Shown: in pieces, positions 28,654-36,405 of the stretch
How the letters are laid out: every line of letters begins with the position of its first letter
Position numbering within the stretch: the first letter of the stretch is position 1
Assembly (NCBI GenBank): GCA_017402995.1
Contig: JAFQOV010000004.1
Location: 1-54,484, forward strand
Direction of reading: 5' to 3'
DNA from: Candidatus Gastranaerophilales bacterium
GTDB taxonomy: Bacteria; Cyanobacteriota; Vampirovibrionia; Gastranaerophilales; Gastranaerophilaceae
DNA: 54,484 nucleotides
Position numbers and translations under genes: made by a program
Notes under the pieces: model-generated
The model's database searches: none
The model's input: only the letters and a program-made list of their open reading frames with translations
Told to the model about the DNA's origin: nothing

Positions 28654-29346
28654 ATGAAAAAGGCTATTCTTTTGTTGACGTCACTTTTTGTATTGTGTTC
28701 AAATGTTTTTGCGGCAACGTCAGAACTTCTTGAAGGAGATTTTATCCAAAAAGCACAAAAACGCATTAATGAAATTGGATTTAAAATTTTAAATTACAAC
28801 GGAATAGAAAAAAGAACAGTTTTTGAATTTAACCCTCGCAATGTTAAAAACGCATATTCTAACAGTAACAACAGACAAATTGTTCTTTTTAGGGGTTTAT
28901 ATTACAGCTTGGAATCTGATGATGAAGTTGCGGCAATTTTGGCACATGAAATCTCGCACAGCGTAGATAGCTATAATGGCATATTCAGAGGAGCGTTCTC
29001 TTATTGGTCATATGCCTTTGCGCCAAAAAAATATGAATATAAAGCAGACAAAAAAGCTGTTGATTACTTGGTTAATGCTGGCTATAACCCTGTTTCTTTA
29101 ATTGTTGTAATGAACAAAGCCTTCCCTCAAGGCAGATACGATTGGTATTCAACACACCCTTTGACTTCAAGAAGAATGATGGAAATTTATGAATATATTT
29201 ATAAAAAATATCCTGAATATTTAGCAAATAATGCGTATAAAGATAATGTTTATTACCAAAACTTTTTACTCACCTCAAAGGAAAATAGAGCAAAATTTCA
29301 AAAAAAGATTGAAACAAACTCAAAACACTCTGTGAACTACTTATAG
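28654..29346 (+). CDS. M48-family zinc metallopeptidase, exported
   Basis: The start at 28654 gives a proper signal peptide (MKKAILLLTSLFVLCSNVFA) and has GGGAG 7 nt upstream; a longer start at 28621 would hide the signal. LAHEISHSVDSYNG is the HExxH active site of the M48 (HtpX/BepA-like) group, and YEYKADKKAVDYL supplies the third zinc ligand. WYSTHPLTSRRMMEIYEY is the family's conserved tail. At 230 aa it lacks TPR repeats. It probably works in periplasmic quality control. The next gene follows 7 bp later. Confidence 0.85.
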   Translation: MKKAILLLTSLFVLCSNVFAATSELLEGDFIQKAQKRINEIGFKILNYNGIEKRTVFEFNPRNVKNAYSNSNNRQIVLFRGLYYSLESDDEVAAILAHEISHSVDSYNGIFRGAFSYWSYAFAPKKYEYKADKKAVDYLVNAGYNPVSLIVVMNKAFPQGRYDWYSTHPLTSRRMMEIYEYIYKKYPEYLANNAYKDNVYYQNFLLTSKENRAKFQKKIETNSKHSVNYL

Positions 29347-29353
29347 GTGTGTT

Positions 29354-30085
29354 ATGTTTAAAAAATATTTAAGTATTTTGCTATGTTTTAATATATTGGT
29401 TTTGCCCGCATATTGTACTATTAGTGATGATTTTGTTGAAAAAACTCTTTCTAAAAAACAAAAAATCACCCCAGTGCAACAACCAATCATCAAAGACGCT
29501 TTTGTTGAACAAACTATTGGCACAAATTTAAAACCTAAGCCTGTTAAAAAAGTTATTATCACAGATAGTTTTGCGCAAAATAACAAAAATAAAAATCAAT
29601 ATACAAAACCAAAAGTAGATTTTAGCGAACAAAAAGTTGCAAATACCAAACAAATTGCGCAACCGAAAATCGCAATTGTTAACAGCGAAAATTCAACACC
29701 CATCAAAATCCGTGTTAAAAAATATATTTCTACAAAACAAAAAATCGACGAAGGTGATTTTATAGAATTTGAAACTTTATCTGATGTGAAAATTAAAAAT
29801 AAGATATATAAGGCTGGAACCACCATTAAAGCAAGGGTTGAAACGATATCTTATAACAAAATTTGGGGTGTTCCATCAGATTTAATTATCGGAAATTTTT
29901 CATTAGATGGTAAAAAATTAATAGGCGAAATCAATAAAACTGGGGCAAATCGCTCGCTTTGGCTATACCCCACCGTATATGTGACCACTCTTTTCTTTGG
30001 TCTTGGAGTATTTTTAATCCCGATAAGAGGTGGACATGCCAAAATCAAGCCACAACAAACATATAGCGTTTACTATCAGGATTAA
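29354..30085 (+). CDS. Secreted hypothetical protein with short repeats
   Basis: It has a signal peptide (FKKYLSILLCFNILVLPAYC) and then low-complexity segments in which a short unit recurs (DDFVEKTLSKKQK, DAFVEQTIGTNLK, DSFAQNNKNK). A C-terminal beta-rich domain follows (GDFIEFETLSDVKIKNKIYK), then a hydrophobic stretch near residue 210. That domain resembles one in the SLH protein at 10710. Probably cotranscribed with the M48 gene. No known family. Confidence 0.6.
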   Translation: MFKKYLSILLCFNILVLPAYCTISDDFVEKTLSKKQKITPVQQPIIKDAFVEQTIGTNLKPKPVKKVIITDSFAQNNKNKNQYTKPKVDFSEQKVANTKQIAQPKIAIVNSENSTPIKIRVKKYISTKQKIDEGDFIEFETLSDVKIKNKIYKAGTTIKARVETISYNKIWGVPSDLIIGNFSLDGKKLIGEINKTGANRSLWLYPTVYVTTLFFGLGVFLIPIRGGHAKIKPQQTYSVYYQD

Positions 30086-30110
30086 TTTTTACATGAAATA
30101 GGGGGTAAAT

Positions 30111-30143
30111 ATGAAAAAACTTGCCAGTCGTCCTGGATTTTGA
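30111..30143 (+). other. Ten-codon remnant with good ribosome site; candidate left boundary of the accessory island
   Basis: AGGGGG sits 5 nt before an ATG that opens MKKLASRPGF and then meets TGA. A full translation signal in front of a ten-residue frame suggests a chromosomal gene cut off here. Immediately after it, gene content changes to defence-type genes. No direct repeat matching the tRNA-side ends was found here, so the junction is inferred. Confidence 0.25.
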
Positions 30144-30264
30144 CAACTCGTAGATTTAGTATTTCGTTTCAGAAAATCAAAGATTTTTAACACATGATTT
30201 TATTATGATGTATTTTTATCAACTTTTGACAATTTTTCCGAAGAAAAATTTTGTATGTCTTCCC

Positions 30265-30302
30265 CTATGTCCATATTTGACATAGACATTGGTTATTATA
30301 AT
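30265..30302 (+). promoter_or_regulatory. Promoter with palindromic operator for the CoiA-like gene
   Basis: TTGACA (30277-30282) and TATAAT (30297-30302) precede the gene, though the 14-nt spacing is short. A 7-bp inverted repeat CTATGTC / GACATAG (30265-30285) overlaps the -35 box, as an operator would. The gene starts 27 nt beyond the -10 box. Confidence 0.4.
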
Positions 30303-30328
30303 AGTGTAAATATTATAAGGAATTAATA

Positions 30329-31129
30329 ATGAAATATGCATTGGTAAATAACGAAAAAGTTGAAGCTGTAAAAGGACAAGTTGGTATTTGCTCAGTGTGC
30401 GGTAGTACTGTTATAGCAAAATGTGGAAACTATAAAATTAATCATTGGGCACATAAAACAAAACAAAACTGTGATGCTTGGTGGGAAAATGAGACTATTT
30501 GGCATCGAAATTGGAAAAATTATTTTGCGGTAGAATGGCAAGAAAAAATATTTACTGATGATGCAACCGGAGAAAAACATATTGCGGATATATGTACAGA
30601 TAGCAATCTAGTTATAGAATTTCAACATTCTGCAATAAAACCTGAAGAAAAAATTTCTAGAGAAAATTTTTATAAAAACATGTTATGGGTTGTTGACGGA
30701 ACTAGATTAAAAAATGATTATCCAAAATTTCAAAATGGAACTTTTGAACTTATAGGCAAACCCGCAGAACCTACTCTATTTTTGTGTCATAATCCACAAA
30801 GTGCAATACCGAAAATGTGGCGTAATTCAAATGTTCCAATTTTGTTTGACTTTTTAGGGCTTGAAGAAAATATACCACAAAATGATATTCGACAGTTTTT
30901 ATTTTGTGTGTTACCCGTTATTGTTGATAATAAAGCAATTATTGTGAGAATGACGCGTAGCACATTCATATATAATGTACAAAATGATGCAATTTTAAAT
31001 TATTTAAATAATTTAACCCGTGAAATTCCTGAACTATATAGGAAACTGAAAAATATGCAAACTCAAAGACTTGTACAGCATCAATTAAGACTAAGATATA
31101 CAAGAAGACGATTTTCTAGACGTTTTTAA
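30329..31129 (+). CDS. CoiA-like family nuclease-domain protein
   Basis: 266 aa. A Cys/His zinc-ribbon-like start (CSVCGSTVIAKCG, with NHWAHKTKQNCDAWW) and then HIADICTDSNLVIEFQHS match the competence protein CoiA-like family, whose D...E-x-Q core is a PD-(D/E)XK-type nuclease centre. The C-terminal end is very basic (RLRYTRRRFSRRF), suiting nucleic-acid binding. CoiA works in DNA uptake and recombination in Gram-positives; distant relatives are common in accessory DNA. The exact role here is unknown. Confidence 0.7.
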   Translation: MKYALVNNEKVEAVKGQVGICSVCGSTVIAKCGNYKINHWAHKTKQNCDAWWENETIWHRNWKNYFAVEWQEKIFTDDATGEKHIADICTDSNLVIEFQHSAIKPEEKISRENFYKNMLWVVDGTRLKNDYPKFQNGTFELIGKPAEPTLFLCHNPQSAIPKMWRNSNVPILFDFLGLEENIPQNDIRQFLFCVLPVIVDNKAIIVRMTRSTFIYNVQNDAILNYLNNLTREIPELYRKLKNMQTQRLVQHQLRLRYTRRRFSRRF

Positions 31130-31140
31130 ATTAGGTATAA

Positions 31141-31503
31141 ATAATAACGGATATTTTAAATAAATTAGCAAAATCAAAATTTAGAAGCAGACTTAAGCTT
31201 CGGGCAAAAGAACTTGAATATATCAATGATAAAGGACTTGATAAAGTCAAAAGCCACGCAGAAGATTTTATTCGGGATAGAGTTGCTCCGGCAGAACCTG
31301 CAAACGACGGCAAACAAACCCCAATGCGAGGGCATCCTGTTTTTATCGCTCAACACGCAACCGCAACCTGTTGCCGTGACTGCATCGAAAAATGGCACAA
31401 ATTCCCCCAACACAGAGAACTAACCAAAAGCGAGCAAGAATATCTTGTTTCAGTAATTATGGAATGGATAAATAGACAAATTAATTCAAACCCCGTTTTA
31501 TAA
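31141..31503 (+). pseudogene. DUF4186 family gene without a canonical start codon
   Basis: The frame is open from 31141 to the TAA at 31501 (120 codons) and holds the conserved DUF4186 core (TPMRGHPVFIAQHATATCC, then RDCIEKWHKF and LTKSEQEYLVSVIMEWI). Upstream in frame are only ATA, ATA, ACG, GAT, ATT after a stop; the first ATG is at 31324, inside the core. Either the start was lost, making a pseudogene, or a rare ATA/ATT start is used. The function of DUF4186 is unknown. It lies directly before the 39-bp repeat. Confidence 0.6.
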
Positions 31504-31542
31504 CGGTTCAAAATATGTTCAAAACCATGTTTGTGATACCCT
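31504..31542 (+). repeat. 39-bp upstream element, copy 1 (reverse transcriptase)
   Basis: Begins CGGTTCAAAATATG and ends CATGTTTGTGATACCCT. It differs from copy 2 at 33103 in only two of 39 positions. It holds GTTCAAA twice at an 11-bp period (31506-31512 and 31517-31523) and an extended -10-like TGTGATACC. It ends 16 nt before the ATG of the reverse transcriptase. Confidence 0.75.
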
Positions 31543-31558
31543 AAAAAGAAAATGGAGT

Positions 31559-33085
31559 ATGATTTTGGCTACAAAAAATGTTTTAAGTTTATCACCAAGT
31601 AAGGCAAAAGAATTTTTTCTTAAAGAAGAAATGTATTCAAATATAACATTGCCAACATATTTTAGTTTTCAGAAATTATTGGATAAATTAGACAAAAGAT
31701 TACAAAATAAAAATTTAAAAAATTATTTCACTGCAAATGACAAACCCTATAATTATGATGATGTAAATTATATAATTTATAACAACAAAGATGGTTGTTA
31801 TGCATGGAGACCATTACAATTATTAAATCCTATAATTTATGTAGCTTTGGTAAATTATATAACTCAAGATCATGTTTGGAAGTTAATCAAAAAACAATTC
31901 AAGAAATTTCAAAAAAACAAAAAAATTTCTAGTAAAGGTATTCCGGTATTAAAATCTCCAAAGAAAAAACAACAAGCGAGTCAAGTTGCCAATTGGTGGA
32001 ATGAAGTTGAACAATTGTCTTTAGAACAAGCTCTAGAATATTCATTTTTATTTTCTACTGATATTTCAGATTGCTATGGTTCTATATATACGCACTCTAT
32101 TTCATGGGCTCTACATGGAAAATCAACTGCTAAACAGGCAATAAAAAATTCGTCTATCAATCTTGAAGGAGATGAAATCGACACTTTAATTAGATATATG
32201 ACAAATAACCAAACTAATGGTATTCCTCAAGGTTCTGTTTTGATGGATTTTATTGCTGAAATTGTATTAGGTTATGCGGATTTACTTTTAACACAAAAAT
32301 TAAATAATAATGGTATAGAAGATTATAAAATAATTCGATACAGAGATGATTATCGCATTTTTGTACGTAACACTCAAACTGGTAATCAAATAATAAAATA
32401 CTTAACAGAAGTAATGATTGAATTAGGATTTAAATTAAATGCAACAAAAACACAAAAAACAGAAGATGTAATCGAGGGTTCTTTAAAGAAAGATAAGTTA
32501 TATAGAATTTCCCATTTAGAAGATTTAAATAAGTTCTGCTTAAATAAAGGTAATTTACAAAAGCAACTTATTAGGATTTATGATTTTGCTAAAAGATTTC
32601 CAAATTCTGGTAGCTTGCAAGCTTTATTAATGGAATACAATAAAAATTTAAAATTTAAAAAAGATGATAAAAATATAGTTCCTATAATAAGTATCGCATT
32701 TTCTATTGCATATAATAATCCAAGAGTATATCCTACAATAGCGGCGATTATAGGGAAATCCCTGTCATATTTATCCGATTTCAGTAAAAGATATGATATT
32801 ATACTCAAGATAGAGAAAAAACTTGAAGAAAAACCGAATACTGAATATATGGAAATCTGGTTACAGAGAATAATATATAATGATGACTACTTTCAAGAAT
32901 ATAATTCTGATATTTGTAAACTTGTAATGGATAAGACAAAACCTCCTTTATGGAATATTGATTGGGTAAGTAATGGTTTGAAAAATATAGTTAATAATAC
33001 TCCGATCATCAATTATGAAGAATTAAATAACCTTGATTCCGATATTAGAGATGATGAAATTGATATATTCTACTATGATGATTAG
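31559..33085 (+). CDS. Defence-type reverse transcriptase (UG/DRT/Abi-like), YRDD active site
   Basis: 508 aa single-protein reverse transcriptase with no intron or retron parts visible. Motif A is STDISDCYGSIYTH (Asp168), GIPQGSVLMDFIAE is motif B, and IIRYRDDYRIF carries the catalytic pair in YRDD (261-264). Residues ~300-500 are a helical C-terminal region. Such stand-alone RTs belong to the unknown-group/Abi clade that gives phage resistance; I cannot fix the class (DRT4/UG15-like is a guess). The GGAG site lies only 1 nt before ATG 31559 but 6 nt before TTG 31565, and by comparison with the genes after copies 2 and 3 the TTG is the more likely start. Confidence 0.8.
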   Translation: MILATKNVLSLSPSKAKEFFLKEEMYSNITLPTYFSFQKLLDKLDKRLQNKNLKNYFTANDKPYNYDDVNYIIYNNKDGCYAWRPLQLLNPIIYVALVNYITQDHVWKLIKKQFKKFQKNKKISSKGIPVLKSPKKKQQASQVANWWNEVEQLSLEQALEYSFLFSTDISDCYGSIYTHSISWALHGKSTAKQAIKNSSINLEGDEIDTLIRYMTNNQTNGIPQGSVLMDFIAEIVLGYADLLLTQKLNNNGIEDYKIIRYRDDYRIFVRNTQTGNQIIKYLTEVMIELGFKLNATKTQKTEDVIEGSLKKDKLYRISHLEDLNKFCLNKGNLQKQLIRIYDFAKRFPNSGSLQALLMEYNKNLKFKKDDKNIVPIISIAFSIAYNNPRVYPTIAAIIGKSLSYLSDFSKRYDIILKIEKKLEEKPNTEYMEIWLQRIIYNDDYFQEYNSDICKLVMDKTKPPLWNIDWVSNGLKNIVNNTPIINYEELNNLDSDIRDDEIDIFYYDD

Positions 33086-33102
33086 TAGCCAGTAAGTTAA
33101 AG

Positions 33103-33141
33103 CGGTTCAAAATATGTTCAAATCCATGTTTGTGCTACCCT
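33103..33141 (+). repeat. 39-bp upstream element, copy 2 (AIPR gene)
   Basis: Identical to copy 1 except A to T after the second GTTCAAA and A to C in the TGTG(A/C)TACCC core. It ends 20 nt before the AIPR ATG, with AGGAG between. It lies after the RT stop (33085), so the element is intergenic in both cases. Confidence 0.75.
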
Positions 33142-33161
33142 TTAATAAAAAGGAGTAAAGT

Positions 33162-34985
33162 ATGGCTAAAAAAGAACAGAAGAATGATATTTTCAAAAAT
33201 AACATGTTAGAAGAAATGCTAAAAATTGCTAACAGCGATGACATGGGCTATGCTTTGAAAAACCCCGGTGACATAAATTCTCTGCCTACAAAGACAAAAG
33301 GAACATTGTTTCTTAAATTTTATTTAAATGAAATCTTCCAAAAATTATATAATATAGATAGTGATGCGATAGAACAAGGAATTGTAGATAATGCAAATGA
33401 TAAAGGAATTGATTTTATAACCATTGATGACGATAAGGTTTATATAATACAAGCAAAATATAATTCAAAACCATTAAAAGAAATTCAAGATTTTATCAAT
33501 TTACCAGAAAGCATAAAAACGGACCTTTATAAAAATACATGTAATGCCGAATTAAAAGCATATTTTGCTGAAATCAAAAATAAAAAAAATTTAGAATATA
33601 ATTTATTCTTTGTTACAAATGAAAAAGTAACAACCGAAGAAGAAGAATATTATACTTCACTTGCCAAAAATGAAAATGTTCAATTTTCAATTATCGATTC
33701 GACAAAATTAAGAACAGACTATGAGAGTATAAAAACAATGGGGGATAATCCACCGGATAGGATAATATTAAATTTAGGTAATGAAGATGTAATGGAATTA
33801 GATACAATATCTCCAAATGAAACTATTTTAATAACACAAAAGGGCAGCAAATTAAGAAGTTTATACCAAAATAGAGAATATCGCGAAAGATTGTTTAATT
33901 TGAATATTAGACAATGGTTGGGCAAAAATACTGTTAATAAAGGAATGATTGAAACAATAGAAAAAACACCGGATAAATTTTTCTATTACAATAATGGAAT
34001 AACAGCTATTTGTGAAGATTATTACTGGAACAAAGAAAAACAAGAACTCTCGTGTACAAAATTTCAAGTCGTCAATGGTGCACAAACATTAACGACAATC
34101 GCAAAAGAATCCGAAAGTATTGATTTAAGTGATGTAAAAGTACTAATAAAAATAGTAAAAGCTGACAAATATACCAGTGGTGATAAAGAAAGCAGTTTAG
34201 CTTTTAACATTGTTAAAAATAACAATAGTCAGACTGTTATTAAATCAATCGATTTCAGAAGTAATGATGAAATTCAAATCGCTATAGAAAACAAGGTAAA
34301 AGATTATAAATTAAAATATCCACTAGAATATCCTATGTCCAAGGATATTGCATATAAGCGAAAACGAAGATTGAATGAACTAAAAAAGAAAACTATTTCA
34401 ATGGAAAATATTGCGAAAACATATTACAGCATGTTTTTGAATCCTCCTGATATTTATTTAAGTTCTAAAAAGATGTGGGATATAACCGAAAATGGTTTTT
34501 ATTATAAAATTTTCGGTGTAAATGGACAAAAAACAAATACTATAACAGATGAAAAATTTTATAAACTCTTTGCAAGTTACTATATTTATTCGTATATAGA
34601 CATAAAAATTAAAGACAAACTAAAAACATTAAGCAAAGATGAATATCCTCCATACTACTTCAAATATCATATTTTATGGGGTATTAATGAGCTTCTAAAT
34701 ATCAAATATACTGATGAACAAATAATTAGAATATTTAAACAAATAGTTAGCAAAGGCTATTATGTGAATGCACAAATACATGAAACAAAAGAACATAATT
34801 TTAGCATCTATTTTGATAAAGTTCAACGATTTATTATCAGTAAAGTTGATGAAGCTAAAGAAGATGTTGAAAATGTTGCTTTCAGAAGTCTTTTAACAGG
34901 TGATAAATTTTTGAAAGCATTAAGAAGGAGAATTTTAGAAGAACGAGCAGAAGACCTGCCAGAACTCATTCCCGATGGTGAATAA
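33162..34985 (+). CDS. AIPR (abortive infection phage resistance) family protein with nuclease-like N-terminus
   Basis: 607 aa. The AIPR core is visible at about residues 220-330: LRSLYQNREYRERLFNLNIR, then FFYYNNGITAICEDY and QVVNGAQTLTTIAKE. The N-terminus has GIDFITIDDDKVYIIQAKYN, in which Asp84 and Q97-x-Lys99 form a PD-(D/E)XK-like centre. AIPR proteins were first linked to lactococcal phage abortive infection. The strong AGGAG site lies 6 nt from the ATG. It follows the second 39-bp element, so it is probably transcribed apart from the RT. The next gene starts 152 bp later. Confidence 0.85.
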   Translation: MAKKEQKNDIFKNNMLEEMLKIANSDDMGYALKNPGDINSLPTKTKGTLFLKFYLNEIFQKLYNIDSDAIEQGIVDNANDKGIDFITIDDDKVYIIQAKYNSKPLKEIQDFINLPESIKTDLYKNTCNAELKAYFAEIKNKKNLEYNLFFVTNEKVTTEEEEYYTSLAKNENVQFSIIDSTKLRTDYESIKTMGDNPPDRIILNLGNEDVMELDTISPNETILITQKGSKLRSLYQNREYRERLFNLNIRQWLGKNTVNKGMIETIEKTPDKFFYYNNGITAICEDYYWNKEKQELSCTKFQVVNGAQTLTTIAKESESIDLSDVKVLIKIVKADKYTSGDKESSLAFNIVKNNNSQTVIKSIDFRSNDEIQIAIENKVKDYKLKYPLEYPMSKDIAYKRKRRLNELKKKTISMENIAKTYYSMFLNPPDIYLSSKKMWDITENGFYYKIFGVNGQKTNTITDEKFYKLFASYYIYSYIDIKIKDKLKTLSKDEYPPYYFKYHILWGINELLNIKYTDEQIIRIFKQIVSKGYYVNAQIHETKEHNFSIYFDKVQRFIISKVDEAKEDVENVAFRSLLTGDKFLKALRRRILEERAEDLPELIPDGE

Positions 34986-35137
34986 ATCTACCTTATAATG
35001 TGAATATAGGTTTAGTACATTAAATAAAAAATAAAATTGAATATATATTTAATTTTATGTAGAACTGTATTTTGTAGTAAAAATTACCATAAAAATATCA
35101 TTGACAAATATAACGAACTAAAAAAGAGAAAATACGA

Positions 35138-35920
35138 GTGTTAGTTAAATTTCAGATTATTCACAAGCTTGATGAAAAAAGTTTTATAAGTGTTATCGAA
35201 AATGCGATAAAAATTGTAACTGTCAAAATAACAGAAGAGCATCCACCATATTATGAAAATGAAGAATTGCCTGTTGCGTATAAAATTGCATACAATAAGG
35301 AACGCGCTGATCTATATTTAACGGGGATTATTTTAGATTTTTCTAAATACACAGAAGCTTATTATGAAGATTATGATTCTACAATTTCTATGGGTTTTGA
35401 ATGGGGGGCAGGTTCCGCAATTGATGAATTTATCACATATTTGGATTTATTTGTAGAAACAATAAAATCAAACAGTAATATAGTGCAAATTATAAAATAC
35501 GAAGATGCAAATATTAAAAACGTATACTGGCTATTAACAAAAGAAATATATGAATTAGAAATGCAGCTAAGGGAGTTAATTAATTTTTTATTATTTGTAA
35601 AATCGAATAATGGTAGTATTTGTTCATTGTTAAAGAATAAAATAAAAATTAGACATTCAATTAAAAATACGCTTTTTGATGAAAATTTAGAAAATGAAAT
35701 TTTTTTACTAGATTTTACACATTATCAACAAATATTTGAAACTTATCCAGAAATATTTACAGAAGCTATACTCAATGATATTGATAAAATAAGAATTTTC
35801 AGGAATTCGGTTATGCATAATAAAGGATATACATATACTTATCCAAAAGATTTTTGGGAAGCAGAAGAACGACTTTTAATTTTCATAAAGGAATTCTGGA
35901 CTTCTTGCAAAAATTTATAA
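35138..35920 (+). CDS. Protein with HEPN RNase motif, no known family
   Basis: 260 aa starting at GTG. The N-terminal half is mixed and unrecognised (KFQIIHKLDEKSF, GFEWGAGSAIDEF). The C-terminal half is helical: LTKEIYELEMQLRELINFLL, then 70 residues later IDKIRIFRNSVMHNKGYTY, which has the R-N-x3-H motif (Arg222, His227) of HEPN ribonucleases. HEPN domains are the toxin part of many defence systems. It lies between AIPR and the McrB locus without its own copy of the 39-bp element, so it may be cotranscribed with AIPR. A HEPN toxin or accessory subunit is an inference from one motif. Confidence 0.65.
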   Translation: MLVKFQIIHKLDEKSFISVIENAIKIVTVKITEEHPPYYENEELPVAYKIAYNKERADLYLTGIILDFSKYTEAYYEDYDSTISMGFEWGAGSAIDEFITYLDLFVETIKSNSNIVQIIKYEDANIKNVYWLLTKEIYELEMQLRELINFLLFVKSNNGSICSLLKNKIKIRHSIKNTLFDENLENEIFLLDFTHYQQIFETYPEIFTEAILNDIDKIRIFRNSVMHNKGYTYTYPKDFWEAEERLLIFIKEFWTSCKNL

Positions 35921-36057
35921 TTATTAAATTAGCGTTCAGAATGCTTGCAAAGTTTGGTTTTATCGTAATTTATATATACATTTTTATTATGGGTAACGAA
36001 AAATACGAATAATCTGAAGATTGGTGTTTAGATAATGTAGGGACTGTTATTGAATCG

Positions 36058-36074
36058 CATGTTTGTGATACCCT
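36058..36074 (+). repeat. Core of the 39-bp upstream element, copy 3 (McrB locus)
   Basis: CATGTTTGTGATACCCT is identical to the core of copy 1 over 17 bases and continues AAAA in both. The GTTCAAA pair is not preserved upstream. It ends 20 nt before ATG 36095, the same distance as copy 2, with AAAGGA between. This marks 36095 as the ancestral translation start of the mcrB locus. Confidence 0.65.
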
Positions 36075-36094
36075 AAAAGAAAAAGGAATGGTCT

Positions 36095-36405
36095 ATGGAA
36101 GATATTAAAGTAATTCGTGAAAAATTTAGAAAATATTTGTATAAGCTGGTAGCAGATAATAAATTAAGTAAAGTTGATGCAGATACTTAATATTCTGATG
36201 CAGATTATCCACGAAAACATGCTGACGAATTAGGAATTAATTATTGGGAAGCTTTTAGAGATGATGCTAGTCTTGAAAATCTATTATCTATTTTAAAAGA
36301 ACGATTTGAAAAAGAAGGAAAAATCCTTCCGCAATTGTATCTTATAAAAGAGCTTTAAAAAGTTTTAGGAATTTTATAGAAGAACAATATGCTGGAGTTA
36401 AAAAT
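36095..36405 (+). pseudogene. Broken N-terminal segment of mcrB
   Basis: From ATG 36095 the frame gives MEDIKVIREKFRKYLYKLV and then a TAA at 36188-36190. Reading past it, sensible sequence continues (DYPRKHADELGINYWEAF) up to 36319. A one-base shift back at the AAAAA run (36319-36323) then joins it to PSAIVSYKRALKSFRNF and on, without a stop, into the McrB reading frame at 36406. The ancestor thus had about 100 more N-terminal residues, resembling the helical recognition region often found on McrB-type proteins. Two lesions make this a real decay, or a sequencing problem, rather than one slip. Confidence 0.65.

Noticed and set aside
30103-30160. attL matching the tRNA-Asn 3' end at the left side of the island
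   Set aside because: Only a short TCCTGGA resembles it; no match of the 19-bp repeat is present, so the island ends are not shown to be a simple att pair.
31559-33085. Retron or group II intron
   Set aside because: No msr/msd-like inverted repeat or intron domains V/VI were seen next to the reverse transcriptase, and no maturase domain is present in it.
35101-35137. TTGACA before the HEPN-motif gene as a full promoter
   Set aside because: No acceptable -10 box lies 16-18 nt downstream, so I did not list it.
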